Origin: an uncultured Gammaproteobacteria bacterium
GTDB taxonomy: Bacteria; Pseudomonadota; Gammaproteobacteria; Pseudomonadales; Azotimanducaceae_A
Reading direction: 5' to 3'
NCBI GenBank assembly: GCA_913049565.1
Contig: CAJWZG010000054.1
Span: 1-12,753 of the forward strand
Length of the DNA stretch: 12,753 nt
Within the stretch, counting starts at the first letter, position 1. Each line of letters opens with the position of its first letter. Below the pieces are notes generated by a model. It had not been told where the DNA came from. It did not search any database and saw nothing but the letters and a program-made list of their open reading frames with translations. This document shows positions 7,098-12,753 of the stretch, one piece after another. A program made the translations under genes and the position numbers.

Positions 7098-8270
7098 CTA
7101 AATCACCAAGAGTTCGGCGCGCAGACTGCCAGAACTCTTCAACGCTTCTAATATAGCGATTAATGAGGAGGGGCTTGCACCGACTTCGTTGACTGCTTCG
7201 ACAATGTCACGAAGATCCACACCGGGCTGGAACAAGAACATTGGATTTACTTCCTCAGCAACTTCAATTTCGGCGTTTTGCACCTCGACGGCTTCACCAG
7301 CCGCGCCAAAAAGACCGGCTTCCGGCTGCACGACTTCGTTCGTCGCGGAGATCGAAACCGATAAGCTACCTTGCGTTACCGCTGCAGCAGTGACTTTCAC
7401 CGTGCGACTGATAACAACCGTGCCAGTTCTTGAATTCACCACCACTCGGGCTTTGGGTTCCCCAGGGATGACATCAATATTCTCGATCATGCTCAGAAAA
7501 CCAACACGCTCTGCCAGTCCTAGCGGTGCACGCACTGCGACAGAGCGTGCATCTAACGCGTTAGCTGTGCCAACACCAAATTTCTCGTTAATAGCGTCTG
7601 AGATCGCACTCACCGTCGTAAAGTCTGTTTGATGCGCGTTCAGCACCACAAATTCTGATTCTCCGAACGGTGTTTCTACCGCCCGTTCTACTAGGGCACC
7701 GTTCGGCACTCTTGCTGTCGTCGGCACGCCAATATTGATTTCGGTTCCTGCGGCATCGACATCAATGCCAGTGGTGGTCAATGGTCCTTGAGCCAGCGCA
7801 TAGATCTCGCCGTTGGCGCCGCGCAGCTCCGTCATCACCAAATTGCCGCCACGCAAACTTGTTGCTAATCCGATCGTGGCGACATTGACATCTACGGCCT
7901 GACCGGGCTTTGCGAAAGCCGGCAGGGTAGCGGTTACCAGAACCGAAGCAACGTTATCGAGTTTGGTCTTGTCATAAGCCAAATTCGCTACGCCGCGATT
8001 AAAGAGATCGTAATTAGATATCGGACCATCGACATCGACACCCAGCCGATCCAAAACCTTTTTCAAGCTTTGCGCAGTGAATGAAATTTTGTCTTTATCG
8101 CCAGTACCCTGCAGGCCTACGACCAACCCATAACCAATCAATTGGTTAGGACGAGCACCCGCTACCGAGGTTAGATCTTTGATTCGATCCGCGGAGGCTT
8201 GGTTCAGCAGTATGGGCTGCAACAGCAGGGACAAGGCCACGACCCAAAATTTTAGCTTCGTTACCGTCAT
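7098..8270 (-). CDS. flgI: Flagellar P-ring protein FlgI
   Basis: FlgI is exported by Sec to the periplasm and polymerises in the peptidoglycan layer as the P ring, the bushing around the rod. With the ATG at 8270 the product is 390 residues. It has a signal peptide (MTVTKLKFWVVALSLLL..., predicted cleavage after NQASA at residue 27), then the FlgI signature RIKDLTSVAGARPNQLIGYG and GLVVGLQGTGDKD. Conserved later regions include GGNLVMTELRGANGEIYA and RTGTVVISRTVKVTAAAV. The C-terminus reads PGVDLRDIVEAVNEVGASPS. The frame remains open upstream to an ATG at 8309, but that would put 13 polar residues before the signal peptide and overlap flgH by 40 bp. The ATG at 8270 shares a base with the flgH TAA stop (TAATG) and is preferred. 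Confidence 0.96.
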   Translation of the reverse strand: MTVTKLKFWVVALSLLLQPILLNQASADRIKDLTSVAGARPNQLIGYGLVVGLQGTGDKDKISFTAQSLKKVLDRLGVDVDGPISNYDLFNRGVANLAYDKTKLDNVASVLVTATLPAFAKPGQAVDVNVATIGLATSLRGGNLVMTELRGANGEIYALAQGPLTTTGIDVDAAGTEINIGVPTTARVPNGALVERAVETPFGESEFVVLNAHQTDFTTVSAISDAINEKFGVGTANALDARSVAVRAPLGLAERVGFLSMIENIDVIPGEPKARVVVNSRTGTVVISRTVKVTAAAVTQGSLSVSISATNEVVQPEAGLFGAAGEAVEVQNAEIEVAEEVNPMFLFQPGVDLRDIVEAVNEVGASPSSLIAILEALKSSGSLRAELLVI

Positions 8271-8965
8271 TAGAATGGCCATACTTTGTTGAATACATTG
8301 GTTCCCCAAGGAACCTTGGCGACAGCCGAAAGGTCTCCCGAGCCCTCGTAGGAGATTCGCGCGTTAGCGAGTCGAGATGACAACACGGTGTTGTCCGGTT
8401 GCACGTCCCGCTGATCGACTAGGCCCAGCAACTGAATGGTTTCGCTGCCCTCACTGAGGGTTAGTCGCTTTTGGCCTTTGATCAGCAGGCTGTCATTTGG
8501 CAGCACCTGAATTACCGTTGCCGCAATCGCGCCGGTCAAAGAAGCGGCTTGATTTGCCGTGCCTGAGCCTTTTGATTCGATGGTCAGGTCGTTAAACGGA
8601 ATCACCTTAGCCGCTCTTTTGAATTGATTACTATCTAGGGCGAAGGCACCTTGAATCGCATTAAGCGGGCTATTGCTGCCTTCGCGAGTCGTTTCAACAC
8701 CGCTCTGGCGCTGAGCCTGAGTCGCCTCGGTAAGCACCACCGTAATAATGTCGCCCACCTGAAAATTCTTTTTGTACCCAAAGCGATAACGCGCATTGCT
8801 ATCCGCGAAAATTGATCCGGTTACCGAGGTAATTTCTTCCGGCATGATTGGTGTAATCGGCTCAAAGGCTTCTTCACGAAGTATCGGCGTAATTTGCGGC
8901 GCTACGCACCCTGCCATCACTGCCGAGCCTATCGCCACTGAAATCAAAACATTAAAACTGTGCAT
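8270..8965 (-). CDS. flgH: Flagellar L-ring lipoprotein FlgH
   Basis: FlgH forms the L ring in the outer membrane. The 231-residue product begins with a lipoprotein signal peptide; VMAGC places the lipidated cysteine at residue 20. Family features follow: SIFADSNARYRFGYKKNFQV (about 52-71), GDIITVVLTEATQAQ, then a region rich in Ser/Gly, SLTGAIAATVIQVLPNDSLLI, GQKRLTLSEGSETIQL and LVDQRDVQPDNTVLSSRLAN, ending in NKVWPF. In most FlgH proteins the fourth of these reads (G)(E/K)K.(I/L).(L/V)N.G.E.I...G.VRP.DI. Here VDQRDV replaces VRP.DI, a mild divergence. It starts 8 bp after the flgG stop. Its own stop overlaps the flgI start, so the P-ring and L-ring proteins are probably made in a fixed ratio. 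Confidence 0.96.
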   Translation of the reverse strand: MHSFNVLISVAIGSAVMAGCVAPQITPILREEAFEPITPIMPEEITSVTGSIFADSNARYRFGYKKNFQVGDIITVVLTEATQAQRQSGVETTREGSNSPLNAIQGAFALDSNQFKRAAKVIPFNDLTIESKGSGTANQAASLTGAIAATVIQVLPNDSLLIKGQKRLTLSEGSETIQLLGLVDQRDVQPDNTVLSSRLANARISYEGSGDLSAVAKVPWGTNVFNKVWPF

Positions 8966-8973
8966 GATCGGGC

Positions 8974-9759
8974 CTACAGGTTGTTATTCAGGAAGCGAAG
9001 CATCGAGTCCACGGCAGAAATGGCCTTGGAATTCACTTCATAGGCGCGCTGGGTTTCGATCATATTGACCAGTTCTTCAACGACGTTAACGTTTGAAGCC
9101 TCCAGCATGCCTTGAGCGATGCGCCCAGCACCCTGTTCACCGGGGACTAGGACAATTGGGGGGCCAGAGGCCTGAGTTTCACGGAACAGATTTTGACCCA
9201 GACTTTCCAGCCCCGAGGCGTTTATAAATCGAGCAATCTGAATTTGTCCAAGCTGCTGATTACCGCCGCCGTTGGCGAGCTCTACACTGACCGTACCGTC
9301 CGTGCCTACAGAGATGCTCGCTGCTTCCTGAGGAATTAGGATCTGTGGCTGCAGTAAGTAACCGGCGCTGTTAACAAGCTCGCCGTCTTGAGAAAGTTTG
9401 AAGCTGCCATCTCGGGTATACGCCAATGTGCCGTCAGGCTGCAAAATCTGGAAAAGACCGGGGCCTTCAACCGCTAAATCCAAGGCGTTTTCCGTGGCAA
9501 TCATATTGCCTTGACCCTGCATTTTCTCAGTTGCAACGATTCGTGTACCGGTACCCAACATAAAACCGGTTGGCGCATTAGTATCTGCCCCGGTTTGTCC
9601 GCCTGCCTGACGAATATTCTGATAAAGAAGATCTTCGAATACCGCGCGATCACGCTTAAAACCATTGGTATTAACGTTCGCTAGGTTGTTGGAAATCACA
9701 CTCATTCGAGTCTGCTGGGCATTCAATCCGGTTTTGGCAACCCACAATGAAGCGTCCAT
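8974..9759 (-). CDS. flgG: Flagellar distal rod protein FlgG
   Basis: FlgG forms the distal rod, the driveshaft crossing the periplasm inside the P and L rings, and is exported by the flagellar type III system. The 261 residues match the usual length (about 260). The N-terminus has the axial signature SVISNNLANVNTNGFKRDRA. Conserved core segments include ENALDLAVEGPGLFQI, LAYTRDGSFKLSQDGELVNS and GYLLQPQILIP. The C-terminus reads QGMLEASNVNVVEELVNMIE, then TQRAYEVNSKAISAVDSML, the diagnostic FlgG ending. AAGGA lies 6 nt before the ATG, the best ribosome binding site in the operon, in line with the need for many FlgG copies. It is separated from flgF by about 90 bp. Confidence 0.97.
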   Translation of the reverse strand: MDASLWVAKTGLNAQQTRMSVISNNLANVNTNGFKRDRAVFEDLLYQNIRQAGGQTGADTNAPTGFMLGTGTRIVATEKMQGQGNMIATENALDLAVEGPGLFQILQPDGTLAYTRDGSFKLSQDGELVNSAGYLLQPQILIPQEAASISVGTDGTVSVELANGGGNQQLGQIQIARFINASGLESLGQNLFRETQASGPPIVLVPGEQGAGRIAQGMLEASNVNVVEELVNMIETQRAYEVNSKAISAVDSMLRFLNNNL

Positions 9760-9780
9760 AGTCTGTCCTTATTCCACATT

Positions 9781-9797
9781 CGGCCCCGCATGGGCCG
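9781..9797 (-). other. GC-rich hairpin in the flgF-flgG intergenic gap
   Basis: CGGCCC (9781-9786) and GGGCCG (9792-9797) form a perfect 6-bp stem around a 5-nt loop. In the minus-strand mRNA it sits about 20 nt upstream of the flgG Shine-Dalgarno and is not followed by a U-run, so it does not look like an intrinsic terminator for the operon. It could mark an RNA-processing or stability site that lets flgG be made in greater amounts than flgF. The rest of the 90-bp gap (9760-9850) is AT-rich on the flgF side. I see no sigma-28 or sigma-54 promoter there. Confidence 0.4.
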
Positions 9798-9850
9798 CTT
9801 TGTATTGTTTTTCTAAATTTCTAAGTTGCACTGGCAGCTTGGGGATTCTT

Positions 9851-10609
9851 CTAGTTCAATCGCATAAGCGTGTTGTTTGAATCACCCAAATCGCCCAATT
9901 CTTTAACGAGCTTCATTTTCATCTCGAATGAACGCACGCCGTTCATCATCTCGACCATCGTTTCCATTGCATTAGCCGTGCTGCCCTCTAACTGACCACT
10001 GGAAATCGAAACAGGCTCTGGGCCCGTTGCAAAATCACCTGGCGGTTGGCCAACAACCTTGAATAGTCCGTCGACCATTTTTTCCAGATCGGTTTCGCTG
10101 GCGTCGCGCAGCATCAAACGATCCACTTCTTGTGGCTCTGCTACCTCTTGGTCCGGGTCAACTGCGTAAATCACGCCTTCATCGGATATCGTCAGTAGCT
10201 GATCAGCAGGAGGCACGATAGCCGCACCGCCGTCGTTCATAACCAGTTCACCCGTAACCAAGGCGAGCTCGCCATTTTGGTTAACGCGAATATCTCCGCG
10301 TCGAGAAAAAGCAATCTGGCCTTCACCGTTTTGCACGCCAAGTACTGTTTGGCCGTTCATATAAATATCAGTAGGGTTGCCCGTCGCAATTCGGCTGCCA
10401 GGCGTCAAATTAACCAGGCCAGACTCTTCGTTCGTCGCCAGAAAGCGAGTTTTAAAACCATCGCCATCGACGCGATAACTTTGCAGGGCCATTTGGTAGG
10501 CTTTCTTGAACCCAATAGTCGAAACGTTAGCCAGCTCATGCACGGCATTCGTTTCTTGCATGCGCTGGGCGTTAATCGACCCGATAGCGGTATATATGCC
10601 TTTATCCAT
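9851..10609 (-). CDS. flgF: Flagellar proximal rod protein FlgF
   Basis: FlgF is a proximal rod subunit lying between the FlgB/FlgC end and FlgG. The 252-residue product starts with MDKGIYTAIGSINAQ, typical of FlgF, followed by the axial motif ELANVSTIGFKKA (about residues 26-38). In the motif the usual S/N-N-L pair is replaced by H-E-L, a small deviation. The core contains NPTDIYMNGQTVLGVQN, a shortened version of the LD.A..G.GF.. segment, and FSRRGDIRVNQNGELALVTG. The C-terminus (GQLEGSTANAMETMVEMMNG, then VRSFEMKMKLVKEL) gives the terminal helix. The start lies 10 bp after the flgE stop, with AGGTAG about 7 nt upstream. After its TAG comes the one sizeable intergenic gap of the operon. Confidence 0.94.
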   Translation of the reverse strand: MDKGIYTAIGSINAQRMQETNAVHELANVSTIGFKKAYQMALQSYRVDGDGFKTRFLATNEESGLVNLTPGSRIATGNPTDIYMNGQTVLGVQNGEGQIAFSRRGDIRVNQNGELALVTGELVMNDGGAAIVPPADQLLTISDEGVIYAVDPDQEVAEPQEVDRLMLRDASETDLEKMVDGLFKVVGQPPGDFATGPEPVSISSGQLEGSTANAMETMVEMMNGVRSFEMKMKLVKELGDLGDSNNTLMRLN

Positions 10610-10619
10610 TGATGACTAC

Positions 10620-12437
10620 CTAGCTTCGGATGTTAATAATTGCAGAGGTCAACGCAGACGATGTTTCAATCGCTTTCGCGTTTGCCTGGAAGTTTCGTTG
10701 CGCGGTAATCAAACCCACCAACTCAGTTGTTAGGTCTACGTTGGAACGCTCCCGAGCACCGGCTCGAATGGTTCCAAATCCTGCGGTTCCCGCCTCACCG
10801 AATGCCGCAGCACCGGATTTAGCTGATGACAAGTAAGAGCTGTCTCCGTTTTGCCGCAAACCCTCATTACTAGCGAAGGTGGTTAGTACAATTTTACCCA
10901 GTGACTCCTGAGAACCGTTGGAATAGCTGGCTACAACAAGACCATCGTCGCCAATGTCGACCCCAACCAAGTCACCTTCCGGCGACCCGTCTTGAGATTG
11001 GGCTTTTACTGCAAACGCTTGTGAAAATTGTGTCGTACCTGTGTAGTCAATGCTTAAGTTCAAAGCACCACGACCGCCGGCCAAGAAAACCGTATCCAAT
11101 TGCGCACCACCGGTAGGTGACACCAAGTTACCCGATGTATCGAAGGTCAATTCACCCTTATCTAAGAAGATAGGCGACCACTCAGGCAACGTGGAGAAGC
11201 CGTCTGCACTGGCTGTCTCGACACCGAATTCGTCAATGTATTTGTTTACCGATACACCGTTCACGGTGTCAGCTGATTGGGAAGGTTTGATCCAAGTAGT
11301 GGTAGTACCGCGACCCGATCCGATGTTTGCTAAACCCCAGGTTGCAGATCCAGAGACCTTGATAAAGGAGTCTGTGCCTGTTGTACCTGAGGTGAAAACC
11401 AGGCCATTCGTTGATGCGTCATACGCAACCTTGACGCCCGACACGGTGCTTCCGTTCGTAGACGCTAATTGATTGATCCCTTTTTCTAGCTCAACAATAA
11501 AGCTGTCCAACGTGTAACCCGAGCTCGTCGGCAGTACGAGGGTGCCTTTAACATCGTCCACGGAAACAACGAACGTGTTGTTGGAGGCATCTACCGAGAA
11601 GTTGTTGTTGACGTTTACCGCGATTGAAGAGCCCTGACTTATAGCCGGCAGAGAAACCACGCCACGGACAGCTTCTTCAGAGGGTAATTCCGAATATTTT
11701 GAGTCAGCAGTACCCGTCACCTCAAAGCCCATAAAGGATGCGCTTAAGAGGTTGGCTTGTAACGTTGGGTTTCCGTCACCATCAAGCGCTCCGGTTGGTA
11801 CGCCTGTGTTTGCATCAAAAGTTGGGACCGAGAAGTTCACGTCCACTTGAGAGGTATCGCCGGTGGTACCCGATGAGAAAGAAAAGGTTTGCTTTGCGCC
11901 GTCATACTCTACTTTGATGCCATACCGCTGCTCATTCTCGACGCGCTGTAGCGCTCCGTTTGGCGTGACCGTCTGTCCATAAGAACCGGTCGGACCCGCA
12001 CTCACCAGCGTTGGCGTAGTTTTGAATAGGTTGTTCGTTGCGTCTGAGCTTAAAGCCACCGTGTCCGAGGACGATGAGGGCTTAAACAGAAATTCTCTGG
12101 TTGCGTAGTCGTAAGACACCTTTACCTTGTCGGCACTGAGGCCGCCGGCATTTGTCGCGGCATCCAGCTTCGTTTGTATCGCTGCAACTACCTGCTCTGT
12201 CGTGGCCGACAATTTTTTCGCATCAGTATCAAAGGTTGTGCCAAGGTCGATCGCCGCAACCGTCGTAGCTCCTCCTGTCGTAAAGTTCACTTTGAAGGTA
12301 CGTGAGCTCGCAGTTGAGAGATCGAAGAAGCGCTCATCACCGAATTTTGTGTTCAGTTGGTTTTGGATAATTGTCGCTAGTTCAACACCCGTGTAGTCAC
12401 GGTTGTTAGCGGCCAAAGAAGACAAATCCAACGTTGT
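10620..12437 (-). CDS. flgE: Flagellar hook protein FlgE, N-terminus missing at a junction (partial, enlarged)
   Basis: FlgE polymerises into the hook, the flexible joint between rod and filament. The C-terminus is diagnostic: SNVDLTTELVGLITAQRNFQ, then ANAKAIETSSALTSAIINIR. Upstream lie hook-type segments such as GELTFDTSGNLVSPTGG, LNLSIDYTGTTQFSQ and GLRQNGDSSYLSSAKSG. The reading frame continues to an ATG at 12512, but the first roughly 25 codons derive from foreign sequence. The FlgE N-terminal rod-like motif (NNIANV.T.GFK), the N-terminal helix and a large part of the outer domain are absent. FlgE-like sequence begins around LDLSSLAANN at about 12430. About 605 residues remain, already more than the whole Salmonella protein (about 403). 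Three Flagellin-IN-like repeats account for part of the excess. The true gene presumably continues in the genome with flgD, flgC and flgB upstream. Confidence 0.9.
   Translation of the reverse strand, partial: TTLDLSSLAANNRDYTGVELATIIQNQLNTKFGDERFFDLSTASSRTFKVNFTTGGATTVAAIDLGTTFDTDAKKLSATTEQVVAAIQTKLDAATNAGGLSADKVKVSYDYATREFLFKPSSSSDTVALSSDATNNLFKTTPTLVSAGPTGSYGQTVTPNGALQRVENEQRYGIKVEYDGAKQTFSFSSGTTGDTSQVDVNFSVPTFDANTGVPTGALDGDGNPTLQANLLSASFMGFEVTGTADSKYSELPSEEAVRGVVSLPAISQGSSIAVNVNNNFSVDASNNTFVVSVDDVKGTLVLPTSSGYTLDSFIVELEKGINQLASTNGSTVSGVKVAYDASTNGLVFTSGTTGTDSFIKVSGSATWGLANIGSGRGTTTTWIKPSQSADTVNGVSVNKYIDEFGVETASADGFSTLPEWSPIFLDKGELTFDTSGNLVSPTGGAQLDTVFLAGGRGALNLSIDYTGTTQFSQAFAVKAQSQDGSPEGDLVGVDIGDDGLVVASYSNGSQESLGKIVLTTFASNEGLRQNGDSSYLSSAKSGAAAFGEAGTAGFGTIRAGARERSNVDLTTELVGLITAQRNFQANAKAIETSSALTSAIINIRS
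11373..11435 (-). repeat. FlgE repeat unit 3 (VKVAYDASTNGLVFTSGTTGT)
   Basis: Third copy, about 161 residues after the second. It follows a helix (LDSFIVELEKGINQLAS) in the usual Flagellin-IN order and leads into SFIKVSGSATWGLANIG. The near-identity of the turn (SGTTG) in copies 2 and 3 suggests duplication within the gene or convergence on the same fold. Confidence 0.6.
11856..11918 (-). repeat. FlgE repeat unit 2 (IKVEYDGAKQTFSFSSGTTGD)
   Basis: Second copy, about 69 residues after the first. It carries the full SGTTGD turn and the YD pair, and is followed by a strand resembling S.VDV.F. It appears to lack a clear preceding helix, so it may be a half-unit. Confidence 0.6.
12063..12125 (-). 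repeat. FlgE repeat unit 1 (VKVSYDYATREFLFK...)
   Basis: First of three copies of a strand-turn-strand element with the pattern (V/I)KV.YD....F.F.SGTTGD. It reads VKVSYDYATREFLFKPSSSS. It is preceded by a helix of the type EQVVAAIQTKLDA, so each copy is the end of a Flagellin-IN-like unit. The similarity is at protein level only. Confidence 0.6.
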
Positions 12438-12455
12438 ACGGAGAACTTTTGAGTA
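12430..12455. other. Chimeric junction between bacterial flgE and a eukaryote-type TBC gene
   Basis: To the left, minus-strand flgE sequence loses its similarity before reaching its N-terminus. To the right, the plus strand encodes a TBC domain that is already open and lacks a start codon. Neither gene has a proper end here and no inverted repeat, integrase, attachment site or transposon end is visible. The exact base cannot be fixed, because LYGELL on the plus strand (from 12434) and TTLDLSSL on the minus strand (from about 12437 downward) could each belong to either side. Confidence 0.75.
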
Positions 12456-12753
12456 AATTTGATGCAGCTGCCATCGACGCTGTACAAAAACCAGTCTTCG
12501 AGTGCATTTCACGTGATATAGATCGGACGTTTCCAGGGCATGAGATATTTAACCGTGATCGGGGGATTGGTCAGAGTTCCTTGTGGAATGTTCTCCGCGC
12601 GTACGCGCTTTGGGATACTGATGTCGGCTACTGTCAGGGTATGGGGTTCATCGTTGGACTGTTTTTGACCTTTGTGGCAGAAGAGGATGCATTCTGGATG
12701 CTCACTGCAATAATGAAAGAGGCTCCGTGGAACATGGCTGGGCTATTTCGTCC
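12437..12753 (+). CDS. TBC (Rab-GTPase-activating) domain fragment, eukaryote-type, partial at both ends
   Basis: The plus-strand frame is open from 12410 to the window edge and encodes about 105 residues of a TBC domain, the catalytic fold of Rab GAPs. Visible motifs are ISRDIDRTFPGHEIF (12506-12550), holding the arginine finger of IxxDxxR; GIGQSSLWNVLRAYALWD (from about 12563); and VGYCQGMGF (12617-12643), holding the glutamine finger of YxQ. Then come VAEEDAFWML (from about 12668) and the start of the next helix, GLFRP. Both catalytic residues are intact. Such proteins stimulate GTP hydrolysis on Rab proteins in eukaryotic membrane traffic. There is no in-frame ATG before the one in QGMGF and no intron in the visible part. 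TBC domains are essentially eukaryotic, apart from rare transfers to host-associated bacteria. Next to a flagellar operon this is most likely foreign sequence joined in assembly. Confidence 0.85.

Noticed and set aside
7189..7632. 147-codon plus-strand frame opposite flgI
   Set aside because: It is a shadow of flgI with Ser/Thr-rich composition typical of antisense frames, and shows no recognisable domain. The same holds for the plus-strand frames at 5223-5567, 11050-11472 and 12127-12396.
8271..8309. Upstream ATG at 8309 as the flgI start
   Set aside because: It adds 13 polar residues before an otherwise complete signal peptide and overlaps flgH by 40 bp. The ATG at 8270 gives the TAATG coupling and a standard FlgI length.
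9781..9812. Intrinsic terminator in the flgF-flgG gap
   Set aside because: The T-rich stretch follows the stem only on the plus strand, where there is no gene to terminate, and is interrupted. On the operon strand no U-run follows.
12438..12512. ATG at 12512 as the flgE start, giving a 630-residue protein
   Set aside because: The first roughly 25 codons are the reverse complement of the TBC coding sequence and lack any hook N-terminal motif. The start is an accident of the junction.
1..12753. CRISPR arrays, tRNA/rRNA genes, insertion sequences or phage genes
   Set aside because: No regularly spaced direct repeats, tRNA cloverleaf, transposase, integrase or terminal inverted repeats were seen on either strand.

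Overview
Most of this window is a bacterial flagellar axial-structure operon, read on the minus strand from right to left in the order flgE (truncated), flgF, flgG, flgH, flgI, flgJ, flgK, flgL. The FlgH lipoprotein and FlgI show a Gram-negative cell with L and P rings. The gene order, the FliA-type (sigma-28) promoter and the chloride-channel and Sel1 neighbours suggest a proteobacterium, most likely a gammaproteobacterium, perhaps marine. This assignment is an inference. FlgJ lacks the C-terminal peptidoglycan-hydrolase domain that most characterised gammaproteobacterial FlgJ proteins carry.

Layout. Positions 1-1176 (+) hold the 3' part of a ClC chloride channel/transporter with two C-terminal CBS domains. 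It is coupled through a TAATG overlap to a secreted Sel1-repeat protein (1176-1910, +). A near-consensus sigma-28 promoter (1942-1968) then precedes a small plus-strand gene (1999-2427) whose helical sequence aligns almost without gaps to the flagellin export chaperone FliS. It converges on flgL with only 5 bp between the stop codons. From 2433 to about 12437 the minus strand is packed with flg genes. They encode the hook (FlgE), proximal and distal rod (FlgF, FlgG), L ring (FlgH), P ring (FlgI), rod-cap/rod-binding protein (FlgJ) and the two hook-filament junction proteins (FlgK, FlgL). Gene ends overlap (TAATG, ATGA) or lie within about 12 bp of each other. The exception is a 90 bp flgF-flgG gap that contains a GC-rich hairpin. 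FlgK (997 aa) and FlgE (more than 600 aa without its N-terminus) are much larger than the enteric proteins and contain internal repeats.

The right end does not belong with the rest. At about 12430-12455 flgE stops without its N-terminal region. The remaining roughly 310 bp encode, on the plus strand, an open fragment of a eukaryote-type TBC (Rab GTPase-activating) domain with both catalytic finger motifs and no start codon. Two partial genes of unrelated origin meet head-to-head with no promoter, start or mobile element between them. The likeliest explanation is a chimeric contig joining a bacterium and a protist or other eukaryote. A real insertion is the less likely alternative.

The most biologically interesting part is the small sigma-28-driven FliS-like gene beside flgL, together with the enlarged hook and junction proteins.
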